A DNA stretch of 64,000 nt. Origin: Candidatus Tepidiaquacellales bacterium OLB4/UTCHB1. Its GTDB lineage: Bacteria > Bacteroidota > Ignavibacteria > Tepidaquicellales > Tepidaquicellaceae. This document shows positions 1 through 8,072 of the stretch, in pieces (within the stretch, counting starts at the first letter, position 1; the number at the start of each line of letters is the position of its first letter). The stretch is taken from assembly GCA_002050165.1 (NCBI GenBank), contig MWSW01000016.1, positions 109,357 to 173,356 of the forward strand, in the 5' to 3' direction. The translations under genes were made by a program, and so were the position numbers. The notes beneath the pieces were generated by a model that was not told the origin of the DNA, made no database searches, and saw nothing but the letters and a program-made list of their open reading frames with translations.

Positions 1-2
1 CG

Positions 3-602
3 GTTATTCAAACTGACACCTGCACGGTTGGAATCAATAACAGATATTATCATTTTTACGATGTATATCTTGCTGCTTCAACGGACGGCGGAACTACGTG
101 GGCAGTGGACAATGTAACGAACACCGCGGATTTAGATGAGATGTACCCGGTAGTAGCGGAATTTGGTAACACAAACGATCATTGCCATTTGACATACCAT
201 TCAACTGCAGTTTCCGGTAGTCAGAATTTCGGTCCCTCGGGAGAAAATCCGCAAAGCCCGACTGCTGTCGTTCATCAAATATACAACAAGGTGCAACGAC
301 CTGTAAGCGTTAATAACATTTCATCTGAGATACCTGAGAAATTCGATCTCAAACAAAATTTCCCGAACCCGTTCAACCCTGAAACTAAAATCAGGTTCGA
401 TATCACAAAAACATCTAACGTTAGTTTAAAAGTGTACGATTCAATGGGGCGGGAAATCGCAACACTTATAAACAATCAGACCGTACCGGTTGGGACAAAC
501 GAAGTTACATTCAACGCTTCGAATCTTTCAAGCGGTGTTTACTTCTATACCTTAAGCTCCGGTGATTTTAAAATGACAAAGAAAATGCTTCTGATGAAAT
601 AA
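3..602 (+). CDS. T9SS-sorted BNR/Asp-box secreted protein, 5' truncated by window edge
   Basis: The reading frame is open from base 3, so the gene starts before the window. The visible part carries one Asp-box-like motif (STDGGTTW), which is typical of sialidase-like propeller blades. The last ~85 residues are a type IX secretion sorting domain (NFPNPFNP, then a GVYFYTL strand, ending KKMLLMK). The product is therefore probably exported through the outer membrane, with the tail removed or used for anchoring. The next gene is a paralogue: the stretch before the tail (NT.D.DE.YPVV) matches it loosely, while the tail DNA is almost identical. Substrate and activity cannot be read from the sequence. 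Confidence 0.85.
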   Translation, partial: VIQTDTCTVGINNRYYHFYDVYLAASTDGGTTWAVDNVTNTADLDEMYPVVAEFGNTNDHCHLTYHSTAVSGSQNFGPSGENPQSPTAVVHQIYNKVQRPVSVNNISSEIPEKFDLKQNFPNPFNPETKIRFDITKTSNVSLKVYDSMGREIATLINNQTVPVGTNEVTFNASNLSSGVYFYTLSSGDFKMTKKMLLMK

Positions 603-668
603 ACCTGTAGCAAAGTACTGCAAATTAAAAAACCCGTAACATAATAGTTGCGGGTTTTTTTGTGGTTC
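312..668 (+). repeat. Direct repeat copy A: T9SS tail plus terminator
   Basis: This block covers the sorting domain, the stop codon, the 3' UTR and the terminator of the first gene. It aligns without gaps to 2478-2834 with about 11 mismatches in 357 bases by eye. The identity starts at the beginning of the tail and ends just after the terminator T-run. Confidence 0.9.
627..661 (+). terminator. Rho-independent terminator of the first T9SS gene
   Basis: An 8-bp stem (CCCGTAAC with GTTGCGGG, one G-U pair) and a 6-base loop are flanked by an A-run and a T-run. It lies about 30 bases after the stop codon. The same structure recurs at 2793-2827. Confidence 0.85.
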
Positions 669-992
669 TATCACAAACAATTGCTTATTTTAAACGAATA
701 TGAAATCCGCTCTGAACTCCCGTTAATTCACATAGTAACTTGTTATAGCTTTCTTCGTATGATAATTCATCATGACTTGATGCGCAAATCATCACAAGTG
801 GTCAAAATATTTTTTAATACAGGATATTTTAAATTGTAACTTCCTGATTTCAGTTTAAACCATTATCAAGACGACTTTAAATGCAACTAATTTTTTTGCT
901 TATCTTTTTACATTCTTTTCATTTTTAATGCTTGGAAGTTTCATTATATTAATCACATTATTTTTAAACTCTAAAAAATCACAGGAGAAAAA
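669..992. other. Intergenic region, no gene seen
   Basis: This stretch is AT-rich and holds no convincing ORF or RNA fold. Its right end carries the ribosome binding site AGGAGA (983-988) four bases before the ATG of the next gene. The promoter of that gene must lie here, but no clear -10/-35 pair stood out. Confidence 0.6.
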
Positions 993-2768
993 ATGAAAGC
1001 AATCTTAACATTTTTAATGATTGTCCTTGTCAGTACGCATTTGTACTCAAATGACAGGATTCAAAAATTCATACAAAACGATGTAGTAGAGAACGGGCAA
1101 ATGATTCCCTACCAGTGGAATAAAACACCCGGCGCTCCATTTACAGGAGATGGTCAATATCCGGGCGCGGTCGATATTACGATGGGATTTTTTGATTACG
1201 GTACAAATGGACAAAACTTAACAAATATTTATGTTTTCCAGGATACTGTAATTTTAGCATGGTTTTCTGCTGACTCGACTGATCCGACAGGCGGAACTTC
1301 CAGAGTGGCATATTATGCTTTCTCAAGCAACGGAGGAACTTCATGGAATGGACCTTTCTCAGTTCAGGCATTACCAAACAGGAGCGCGTATCCTGAGATT
1401 CAGCCGTTCTTTGATGCTATGGGCAGAAATATTGCAATGAATGGAAGGAAGTACAATCCGGGTTCCGGTGGTGGCGCATGGACTGAAGCGTTCTTCGGAC
1501 TCGGGTCATTTACCGGTGCAAATATGCCGAATGGCGGTTCGGATTTATTCGGTGCTGTTATTAATAACGATGAAGTTGGGGGAATTTACAATCAGGCGAA
1601 CGGTGGTGTTGATGAATTAAAATTCATAAAGTACAATATTATCTCAAGTACATTTGATCCTGAAACAATCATCGTTCCAGCTGGTCAAAATACTTCAACA
1701 AACGTAAGGTACAAGATGGAATCGAGTACATCCGGTAATGATCTCGTTGCAATGTGGTGGGATAGTCCGGATGGCGCTCAAAAAATGGTTTACATTACAT
1801 CGAGTGATGCTGGGGCTACCTGGAGCTCTCAAAATATTGTACAACAATCAAGAGTTACAAACAGCGTCATTAACGGTGATACCTGCGGTCCATGGTTTGG
1901 TATGGACGCCGCTTTCAAGCCGAACACGAGCGAATTTGGTTTAGCGTGGAGCACACTTTATCCGATTTCGGGTAGTGGATTAAGTTCTGGTGATCCGCAA
2001 GGTACTAAAATCCTTTATTACAGCCCTGGAATTAACGGTGGTGTACCAGTTGAAGTTGCAGGAAAAGTTAATATGACTATTATATCTGATACCAACAATT
2101 TCTTCAACGTTCAGGCTTTACAGGTCGGCGTTACACCGGTCTCTCACCCTTCGATAGGCTGGTCTGATGATGGTTCAAGAATCGCCTGTTTCTTCTCAGG
2201 CTTTCAACCGGGTGACTCGCTCGACGGTTTCAACTTCAATGATATTTATTACACATACTCAGATGACAACGGCTTAACCTGGGCTACTCCTGAAAATCTC
2301 ACAAATACTCCCGATTGGGATGAGCTCTATCCTACTGTTTCATTAACCGGAAACACTTCAAATTTATTCCATGTAAAGTATCATGCAACCAGAGGTCCTG
2401 GTAGCCAGAGCTTTACGGACAATGCACCTGTTTATAGGGTTTACCAGGTTTATCAAAAAGTTGCAATTACCAGCATCAATAATATTTCATCTGAAATACC
2501 TGAGAAATTCGATCTCAAACAAAATTTCCCGAACCCGTTCAACCCTGAAACTAAAATCAGGTTCGATATCACAAAAGCATCAAACGTCAGTTTAAAAGTG
2601 TACGATTCAATGGGGCGGGAAATCGCAACACTTATAAACAATCAGACCGCACCGGTAGGAACAAACGAAGTTACATTCAACGCTTCGAATCTTTCAAGCG
2701 GTGTTTACTTCTATACATTAAGCTCCGGTGATTTTAAAATGACAAAGAAAATGCTTCTGATGAAATAA
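993..2768 (+). CDS. T9SS-sorted secreted protein with Asp-box (BNR) repeats
   Basis: A 591-residue exported protein. Residues 1-19 form a Sec signal peptide (MKAILTFLMIVLVSTHLYS). Asp-box motifs S-x-x-x-G-x-(T/S)-W occur three times (SSNGGTSW, SSDAGATW, SDDNGLTW), indicating a sialidase-like six- or seven-bladed propeller; no catalytic set was identified. The final ~85 residues are a type IX sorting tail with NFPNPFNP and KKMLLMK. AGGAGA just before the ATG supports the start. It follows a paralogue and shares a nearly identical tail and terminator with it. It is likely surface-attached or released; the ligand is unknown. Confidence 0.88.
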   Translation: MKAILTFLMIVLVSTHLYSNDRIQKFIQNDVVENGQMIPYQWNKTPGAPFTGDGQYPGAVDITMGFFDYGTNGQNLTNIYVFQDTVILAWFSADSTDPTGGTSRVAYYAFSSNGGTSWNGPFSVQALPNRSAYPEIQPFFDAMGRNIAMNGRKYNPGSGGGAWTEAFFGLGSFTGANMPNGGSDLFGAVINNDEVGGIYNQANGGVDELKFIKYNIISSTFDPETIIVPAGQNTSTNVRYKMESSTSGNDLVAMWWDSPDGAQKMVYITSSDAGATWSSQNIVQQSRVTNSVINGDTCGPWFGMDAAFKPNTSEFGLAWSTLYPISGSGLSSGDPQGTKILYYSPGINGGVPVEVAGKVNMTIISDTNNFFNVQALQVGVTPVSHPSIGWSDDGSRIACFFSGFQPGDSLDGFNFNDIYYTYSDDNGLTWATPENLTNTPDWDELYPTVSLTGNTSNLFHVKYHATRGPGSQSFTDNAPVYRVYQVYQKVAITSINNISSEIPEKFDLKQNFPNPFNPETKIRFDITKASNVSLKVYDSMGREIATLINNQTAPVGTNEVTFNASNLSSGVYFYTLSSGDFKMTKKMLLMK

Positions 2769-2834
2769 ACCAGTAGCAAAGTACTGCAAATTAAAAAACC
2801 CGTAACATTATAGTTGCGGGTTTTTTTGTGGTTC
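2478..2834 (+). repeat. Direct repeat copy B: T9SS tail plus terminator
   Basis: Partner of 312-668 at a constant offset of 2166 bases. Mismatches are mostly at third codon positions, with a few changing residues (T/A and V/A). The propeller regions just upstream are much less alike, so the tail has been copied or homogenised separately. Confidence 0.9.
2793..2827 (+). terminator. Rho-independent terminator of the second T9SS gene
   Basis: It has the same CCCGTAAC/GTTGCGGG stem and T-run as at 627-661, with one loop change. It also separates this gene from the convergent msrA. Confidence 0.85.
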
Positions 2835-2851
2835 AGTTATTTATACCGGTT

Positions 2852-3517
2852 TCATTTCAATAAATGTGAAAACTCCTTTTGAAACTTTTTCACTTTTGGC
2901 GCAATGACCAATGAACAATACGCTTTTGCCGGGTTATTGAAATAATAATCCTGATGGTAATCTTCAGCTTTAAAAAAATTTTTGAGCGGACTGATTTCTG
3001 TTACTATTACATCAGGCCATAAACCTGAATCCTCTGTTTTTAATTTTGAATTCTCAGCTTCCACCCTTTGAGAATCATTATGATAAAAAATCACAGATCT
3101 GTATTGTTCTCCAATGTCGGCACCTTGTCTGTTTAAGGTTGTTGGATCGTGTGAATGCCAGAAAACATAAAGCAATTCACTGAACGATATAACGTTGGGA
3201 TCGAACGTAATCCGTGTAACTTCAGCGTGGCCGGTTTTTCCTGTACAAACCTGTTCGTAAGTCGGATTCTCAACATTACCGCCTGAATATCCGGATTCTA
3301 CCTTTATCACTCCACGAATATTCTGAAAAATTGCTTCGACACACCAGAAGCAACCTGCTCCAAAAGTCGCTTCCGAATAATTTTTTTCTTCTATCAAATT
3401 TTGTTCCTTTGAATTTAAATTTTCTTTGTTTCCGGTTTGTACACAACCGGAGATGATTATTGTGGTTAGAAGTGTAACAAAAAGAATGAAAAAATTATTC
3501 AAACTTGTTTTGTACAT
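2852..3517 (-). CDS. msrA: Peptide methionine sulfoxide reductase MsrA, lipoprotein form
   Basis: Reduces methionine-S-sulfoxide in proteins, using thioredoxin for recycling. The catalytic motif GCFWC is at residues 55-59 with the nucleophile Cys56. The family stretches SGYSGG, GHAEVT, FW.SHDPTT and GEQYRS follow in order. An N-terminal hydrophobic segment ends in ISGC (Cys25), a lipobox, so this copy is predicted to be a lipoprotein in the envelope rather than cytosolic. Its start overlaps the end of trmB by 19 bp on the same strand, so the two are probably co-transcribed. No MsrB domain is fused. Downstream it converges on the T9SS gene. Confidence 0.95.
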   Translation of the reverse strand: MYKTSLNNFFILFVTLLTTIIISGCVQTGNKENLNSKEQNLIEEKNYSEATFGAGCFWCVEAIFQNIRGVIKVESGYSGGNVENPTYEQVCTGKTGHAEVTRITFDPNVISFSELLYVFWHSHDPTTLNRQGADIGEQYRSVIFYHNDSQRVEAENSKLKTEDSGLWPDVIVTEISPLKNFFKAEDYHQDYYFNNPAKAYCSLVIAPKVKKFQKEFSHLLK

Positions 3518-4194
3518 ATCATTCTTTTAATGCTAATACCCTTGGATAAACAAAATTCTTCCTGATTGCTGCGAAACTTTAAATCCCAGTTATCTTCACT
3601 TACAAGCTGAAAAGTAAATCCGCCTTGTGATTCAAGTTGCTCTATGTGATATCCCGACAGTTCATCAACATCTGTCATTAAATAAAGTTTCCCTTTGGGT
3701 AAAAGTATTCTATGAATATCGTTAATGGTGGATTTGTTAATTACCCTCCTCTTGTTGTGCCGCCTTTTAACCCAGGGGTCCGGGAATAAGCAGAACACTC
3801 TTGATACAGATTCATCTTCAATGAACGGGAATAGATTTGCAGATGAATACCATAATGCACCGGCATTTCCAAGCATCTCAGATTTAATAATTCCATTAAT
3901 CCAATTTACGGCAACATTTCTGACTTCCAGACCAAGTATATTTAAATCAGGATAATTACAGGCATACCTGAGCATGAATTTACCTAAACCACAACCGATG
4001 TCAATACAATCAGGAGGTTTTGCATTGGCAAATATTTTACTCCAATTGATTGACTTATCAACCGGCGGATATGTTGAAACCTTTTTCGTATGTTTATCAG
4101 CACTAAAATAGAATGACCGGTTTGAGTGATGTCTGATCCTTGGAATTTTATATTTCGAGAAATCTATCTCAGCCATAATTTTAAACTTGTTCAC
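3499..4194 (-). CDS. trmB: tRNA (guanine-N7-)-methyltransferase TrmB
   Basis: Uses S-adenosylmethionine to methylate G46 in the variable loop of tRNAs. The SAM site DIGCGLGKF and the following acidic GLEVR are present, as is the family signature LFPDPWVKRRHNKRR. The called start is GTG; an in-frame ATG six codons later (4176) is equally possible, since neither has a strong Shine-Dalgarno sequence. The length is normal for the family. It is first in a two-gene unit with msrA. Confidence 0.93.
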   Translation of the reverse strand: MNKFKIMAEIDFSKYKIPRIRHHSNRSFYFSADKHTKKVSTYPPVDKSINWSKIFANAKPPDCIDIGCGLGKFMLRYACNYPDLNILGLEVRNVAVNWINGIIKSEMLGNAGALWYSSANLFPFIEDESVSRVFCLFPDPWVKRRHNKRRVINKSTINDIHRILLPKGKLYLMTDVDELSGYHIEQLESQGGFTFQLVSEDNWDLKFRSNQEEFCLSKGISIKRMICTKQV

Positions 4195-4479
4195 ACTAAA
4201 ATAAATAATATTTACATTTTCAGTTACTCAGAATTAAAGTTAAATGTTAAAAATAATTTTACTTCACATCAAATCCGTTTGATGGGTTTCATGCAATGTT
4301 AATGCTATAACTGATAGTGAAGGAGGGATAACGTTAAATGAATTTGTTGCTTTAATACTGCACAGACGGTGATTAACCTTGGGTTTCGAGAATTAATTCC
4401 CTTATTGAAGGTGATGAGCTATTGACTTAAAATTACGATAACAATAATAATCATGACTACGGGAGTACAATAACATTCG
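4195..4479. other. Degenerate intergenic sequence ahead of the pseudogene
   Basis: No intact gene is present. Short coding-like scraps occur on the plus strand (a TDSEGG-like stretch near 4310 and a Tyr-Asp-Asn-rich stretch near 4434-4450), broken by stops. They may be earlier parts of the decayed gene that follows, but they are too short to assign. Confidence 0.4.
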
Positions 4480-4853
4480 ATGAATTGGAATTTATGCGTT
4501 TATGGTTCAAGTATTGGTAATTCCGGGAATCAGGAATTTGCGACAATAAAATATTTTGAGGCTACCGGTGCAATATTAGAAAACACATCTACAGAAATTC
4601 CTGTGCTTTTTCACTTTCAGATAACTTTCCAAATCCGTTTAATCCCTTTGCCAATATTCCGTTTAATATCAAAGAGAATGGATTCGTTTCTTTCAAGGAT
4701 TACAATCTTTTGGAAAATGAAATTGCTAAATTGGTTAATGAGTCATCGAAACCTGAAAGGTACAACTTTCAGTTTCACGAAAGTAACTACCAATTTAATA
4801 GCAGAATTTATTTCTACAAGCTGGAATCGAAGGATTTTACAAACAGAAAATAA
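4480..4853 (+). pseudogene. Decayed SBBP-repeat / T9SS-tail gene with frameshift
   Basis: Two frames must be joined to read this relic. Frame one (from 4480) gives VYGSSIGNSGNQEFATIKY, which resembles an SBBP beta-propeller repeat, and runs on to TEIP. After about 4603-4606 the sense continues one frame over, as FSLSDNFPNPFNP, NIKENG, then RIYFYKLESKDF, ending in a TAA at 4851-4853. This is a degenerate type IX sorting domain: the terminal KKMLL(L/M)K is lost (it ends NRK) and the glycine before the VYFY strand is gone. A single ORF spanning 4480-4902 exists but encodes the wrong frame for the tail. The remnant has no signal peptide. Confidence 0.8.
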
Positions 4854-4929
4854 CGGCAATCACAAAATAACACTGTTGCATCATTTAGATTGCTCAGAAT
4901 AAAGTTTAATTTTAATTTCATTAAAAAGC

Positions 4930-4963
4930 AAAAGCCCCAAAAGTATTGACTTTCGGGGCTTTT
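4930..4963 (-). terminator. Terminator downstream of tRNA-Thr
   Basis: AAAAGCCCC and GGGGCTTTT flank an inner AAAG/CTTT extension with one mismatch and a 6-base loop. It lies seven bases past the tRNA 3' end on the minus strand. The structure is symmetrical enough to work from either side. Confidence 0.75.
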
Positions 4964-4969
4964 CAGTTG

Positions 4970-5042
4970 AGCTGGCAGAGGGACTTGAACCCCCGACCTG
5001 CTGATTACAAGTCAGCTGCTCTACCAACTGAGCTATGCCAGC
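4970..5042 (-). tRNA. tRNA-Thr (anticodon TGT)
   Basis: The 73-nt cloverleaf reads cleanly on the minus strand: acceptor GCTGGCA/TGCCAGC, D arm GCTC/GAGC, anticodon stem GCTGA/TCAGC with loop CTTGTAA (anticodon TGT), T arm GGGGG/CCCTC with TTCAAGT, discriminator T. The CCA end is not encoded. It appears to be a single-gene transcription unit. Confidence 0.97.
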
Positions 5043-5052
5043 AAAGTTTTTC

Positions 5053-5081
5053 AATATATTGGAATTGAATTTTTTTTTCAA
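5053..5081 (-). promoter_or_regulatory. Sigma70-like promoter of tRNA-Thr
   Basis: On the minus strand TTGAAA (5081-5076) and TATATT (5058-5053) are separated by exactly 17 bases. The -10 ends 10 bases before the tRNA 5' end, leaving a leader of a few bases. AT-richness makes chance matches likelier, but the position fits. Confidence 0.55.
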
Positions 5082-5103
5082 CGCTGAACTTAATCATGCA
5101 AAC

Positions 5104-7488
5104 CTATTTCCGGTACTTCAAAACCTGTCCGACCTTAATAAGGTTTTCATTTTTAATGTTGTTCCATTCCATCAACTTTGAAAGTGATACTCCAAGGGAA
5201 TTCGCAATATCCGACAGGTTATCCCCCGGTTTGACTTTATAGGTGTGTTGTTTTGGGCTGTTATCTTTTTTATATGAAGTCTTTTGGGCAGATAACCTCA
5301 GTTTTTGACCAACATAAATTACATCAGTTGAAAGGTCATTCCAATTCATCAAATCGCTAACGGAAATACCATACTTGTCAGCAATCATTGTCAAGTGTTC
5401 GCCGACTGACACAGTATGTACGATGTTTTTCTCCTCTGAATCATTATCGGAATATATTTTTAACTTTTGGCCGACAAGAATTTTATCTGATTCCAAACCA
5501 TTCCATTGTTTTATGTCACTAACCCTCACGCCAAATCTTGATGCTATTGTACTCAGCATATCACCCTCAGTAACCATGTAAACGCGCTTCTTCTCTTTCG
5601 GCTTTACTTCTTTTTTGGTAGTTTCAGTTTTCACATCTGGTTCGCTTGTCGTTTCATGCTTAATCTCTTCTGTTACAGTTTCAGTTTGTACGAATTTGTC
5701 TTCGGTTTGTTCAGTTTCAACTTCTGCTTCAGGTTCACGCGTAACCTGTAAATCCGTGATGCTTGGCGTTTTCAGGTCATCATTATTAAGTGTGTGTAAA
5801 CTTTCATCAATGGTTTCTAGTTCATCAGTTGTTCCTGTGTTACTATTGACCCCTTCATCGTCTGACCCCGTTGGTTCAGAATTCACATAAACGATCAATG
5901 ATTGTTTTGGTTCAGGATTTATCCCATATACCAAATTATTCCAAATACGGAGATCAGTTGGTCTGACACCATACTTTATTGCAATCACACTAAGTAAATC
6001 CTTTTCCTGAAAATAATAATTGAACTGAGTTTTACCATGAGTTGATACAACACGTCTCGGATCCTGAGGATTGTACCCTGTAACACTAAATCTTACTGAA
6101 GCAACATTTCCGACGCTGAACAGTTCATTCCCCGCATATTCCGGAGTTTCCATCCCATGCTTTTGGAAGTCATCGGATTTTTCATAAGCCTCTGCAAATT
6201 TGTCGTAAGAATCATAAGGAATTCTTATCATATATGGCACATCATAAACGGGAGTTACATCTCCAGTGAGTTCAGAATTGAGTTCGCGAATAGTTTCGAT
6301 ATCAGATCCGCTCATATCAGCAATTTGTTGTAAGGTTAATTCAGCGTTTATAAAAACTCTGTCAAAAGAAATCGGGTTTGCATATTCAAGGTCAGTAAAA
6401 CCAAATTCCTCAGGAAATCTAAATATATGTGAAAGCGCCAGAATAGAGGGGACATAATTCTTTGTTTCACCTGGCAGGTAACTCCTTAAAGTCCAGAAAT
6501 TTCTCGACCCGCTTTTCCTTATTGCAGAATTTACCCTACCCGGTCCCGCATTATATGCAGCCCATGCAAGATACCAATCATCAAACGACCGGTAGAGGTC
6601 CAGCAGATGTCGTGCTGCTGCATCTGTAGATTTCTCAAAATCCCTCCTGTCGTCTCTGTAAGCATCCTGAAACAATCCGTAAGCTGCGCCTGTTGATGGC
6701 ATAAACTGCCACAACCCTACTGCACCTGCCCGTGATACTATCTTCGGATCTAAACCGGATTCTTGAATTGACAAATAAATGTTCTCTTCCGGCGCTTCAT
6801 GGTAACGAAGAATCTTCCTCATTATCGGAAAATACTTACCCGACCTGTATGTCGTACGGTCAATGAAATTCCTGCCACGCTCAGTATTAGTGAAAAAGTC
6901 TATGTAACCATCAACTGCTTCATTTCGGACTAACGGAATATCGTCTCCATCGGGTAATGGTTCGTTTACGAAATCCGTTTCTTCCATCTCCTTTATTTCT
7001 GTGTAATGTATCCTTAATTCATCAGCAAGTTTGAAGACCAGACTTTTCTTGGGGATATTTGATTGTGTATTTAAATAATCCTGTACTACAGATTTTGCAA
7101 GTTCGTCGAAGTTTTGTCTCCATTCGATATTTCCCGGAGCATCAAGTAACCGGTAATCTATGGCGTTCAGTGACTGTAAGGTTTTTTCAAACAACTTTGA
7201 AGCTTTTTCATCATCGTAGTTTTCAACCTGTTCCATCGCATCTATGTACTGACCGAACGCTTTATCAAGGTAACCGTAAACTTCAATCGAGTCTTTAATT
7301 CTTTGAGTATCTGTTTCAATTTCCGAGCTTGAACACCCGATCATGAAATAAGATGCTGAAAGAACTAATGAAAATAAAAATAGCCTCAGGGCAATTTTGA
7401 GACAATTTTCAAGGAAGGTTAAATGATATCGCATAAGGAATTTTCTTAATTGATTTATGAAAATAGAACTTAACCCGAGTAATTTCAA
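5104..7488 (-). CDS. MltD-like membrane-bound lytic transglycosylase with LysM repeats
   Basis: Cleaves the glycan strands of peptidoglycan to 1,6-anhydro products. The SLT domain (about residues 225-370) has the catalytic Glu in SIQESGLDP, then GAVGLWQFMPSTG and AWAAYNAGPG. Four LysM-type repeats follow: a degenerate one near 490-525 and three good ones at the C terminus, separated by a Glu/Thr-rich linker (~545-630). The called start is TTG at 7488; the ATG at 7434 is more likely, because it begins a proper lipoprotein signal ending MIGC. The product is anchored in the outer membrane facing the wall. The gene stands alone between the tRNA and a small secreted protein. Confidence 0.9.
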   Translation of the reverse strand: MKLLGLSSIFINQLRKFLMRYHLTFLENCLKIALRLFLFSLVLSASYFMIGCSSSEIETDTQRIKDSIEVYGYLDKAFGQYIDAMEQVENYDDEKASKLFEKTLQSLNAIDYRLLDAPGNIEWRQNFDELAKSVVQDYLNTQSNIPKKSLVFKLADELRIHYTEIKEMEETDFVNEPLPDGDDIPLVRNEAVDGYIDFFTNTERGRNFIDRTTYRSGKYFPIMRKILRYHEAPEENIYLSIQESGLDPKIVSRAGAVGLWQFMPSTGAAYGLFQDAYRDDRRDFEKSTDAAARHLLDLYRSFDDWYLAWAAYNAGPGRVNSAIRKSGSRNFWTLRSYLPGETKNYVPSILALSHIFRFPEEFGFTDLEYANPISFDRVFINAELTLQQIADMSGSDIETIRELNSELTGDVTPVYDVPYMIRIPYDSYDKFAEAYEKSDDFQKHGMETPEYAGNELFSVGNVASVRFSVTGYNPQDPRRVVSTHGKTQFNYYFQEKDLLSVIAIKYGVRPTDLRIWNNLVYGINPEPKQSLIVYVNSEPTGSDDEGVNSNTGTTDELETIDESLHTLNNDDLKTPSITDLQVTREPEAEVETEQTEDKFVQTETVTEEIKHETTSEPDVKTETTKKEVKPKEKKRVYMVTEGDMLSTIASRFGVRVSDIKQWNGLESDKILVGQKLKIYSDNDSEEKNIVHTVSVGEHLTMIADKYGISVSDLMNWNDLSTDVIYVGQKLRLSAQKTSYKKDNSPKQHTYKVKPGDNLSDIANSLGVSLSKLMEWNNIKNENLIKVGQVLKYRK

Positions 7489-7548
7489 GTTAAATTTGTT
7501 TTAAATGACGTAACTATTTGTAAAAGTAATATTACTTAAAATAAAAAA

Positions 7549-7572
7549 ACCGCCATTCGGGGAAATGGCGGT
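7549..7572 (-). terminator. Terminator of the small TonB-C-like gene
   Basis: A perfect 9-bp stem (ACCGCCATT with AATGGCGGT) and a 6-base loop are followed on the minus strand by a T-run. It lies about 30 bases past the stop codon at 7601. Confidence 0.85.
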
Positions 7573-7600
7573 ATCGTTGGAGGTTAAAATAAAGGAAGTA

Positions 7601-7975
7601 TTAACTTTCTTTATAGTTTACTTTATATACGAACACTTTTCCGTGTAGTTGCGGATCCGTCCAGAGGTTCAACTTGTTTAGTTTGTGCTTTATATTTTTA
7701 ATAAGGTTTTTATTCGTGCTTCGTATCGAGATAAATTCAATTTTTCCGGAATCATTAACCTTTGCGGTTACCATGGCTGCGCCCTTTAATTCCTTTGAGC
7801 TAAAAAGCAACGAAGGCGTTTCCAGTTTCGTTTTTACTTCTTTTACTAGTTGTTGATTTAAACCTCCGACTGATTGTGCATCCATACCGGAATAGCAGAT
7901 GTTTGAAGTTAAGATTACCGCTATTATGATTATTCCCGGCACTTTTATTAATTTCATTTTTATAATTCTCCTCAT
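7601..7975 (-). CDS. Small secreted protein, TonB C-terminal-like
   Basis: A 124-residue protein with a basic N terminus and hydrophobic signal segment (residues ~8-28, IIIIAVILTSNICYSG). The mature part looks like a single TonB-C-type alpha/beta fold: GAAMVTAKVNDSGKIEFISI followed by a helix and a KVFVYKVNYK strand. There is no transmembrane anchor plus proline stretch as in real TonB, so it is probably a stand-alone periplasmic relative. The function is unknown. The second Met (residue 7) is an alternative start. The gene is monocistronic with its own terminator. Confidence 0.6.
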   Translation of the reverse strand: MRRIIKMKLIKVPGIIIIAVILTSNICYSGMDAQSVGGLNQQLVKEVKTKLETPSLLFSSKELKGAAMVTAKVNDSGKIEFISIRSTNKNLIKNIKHKLNKLNLWTDPQLHGKVFVYKVNYKES

Positions 7976-8072
7976 TGTTTAATTTGAAAGACTCGTACAA
8001 TTAATTATTCGTACGAAGGTTCTTTTTGTTGCATATCATATACTACATTTCCATTTCTTAATAGTCATTACA

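Noticed and set aside
648..839. A 63-residue ORF after the first terminator
   Set aside because: It starts inside the terminator hairpin, has no ribosome site and lies in AT-rich intergenic DNA.
312..2834. Direct repeats as ends of a transposon
   Set aside because: The repeats lie within coding sequence of two paralogous genes, and nothing like a transposase lies between them.
4480..4902. A single 140-residue plus-strand ORF
   Set aside because: Only its first third makes sense in this frame. The rest is an out-of-frame reading of a T9SS tail, so it is listed as part of a pseudogene.
4881..5081. A 66-residue minus-strand ORF
   Set aside because: It covers the tRNA-Thr gene, its promoter and terminator, and has no protein-like features.
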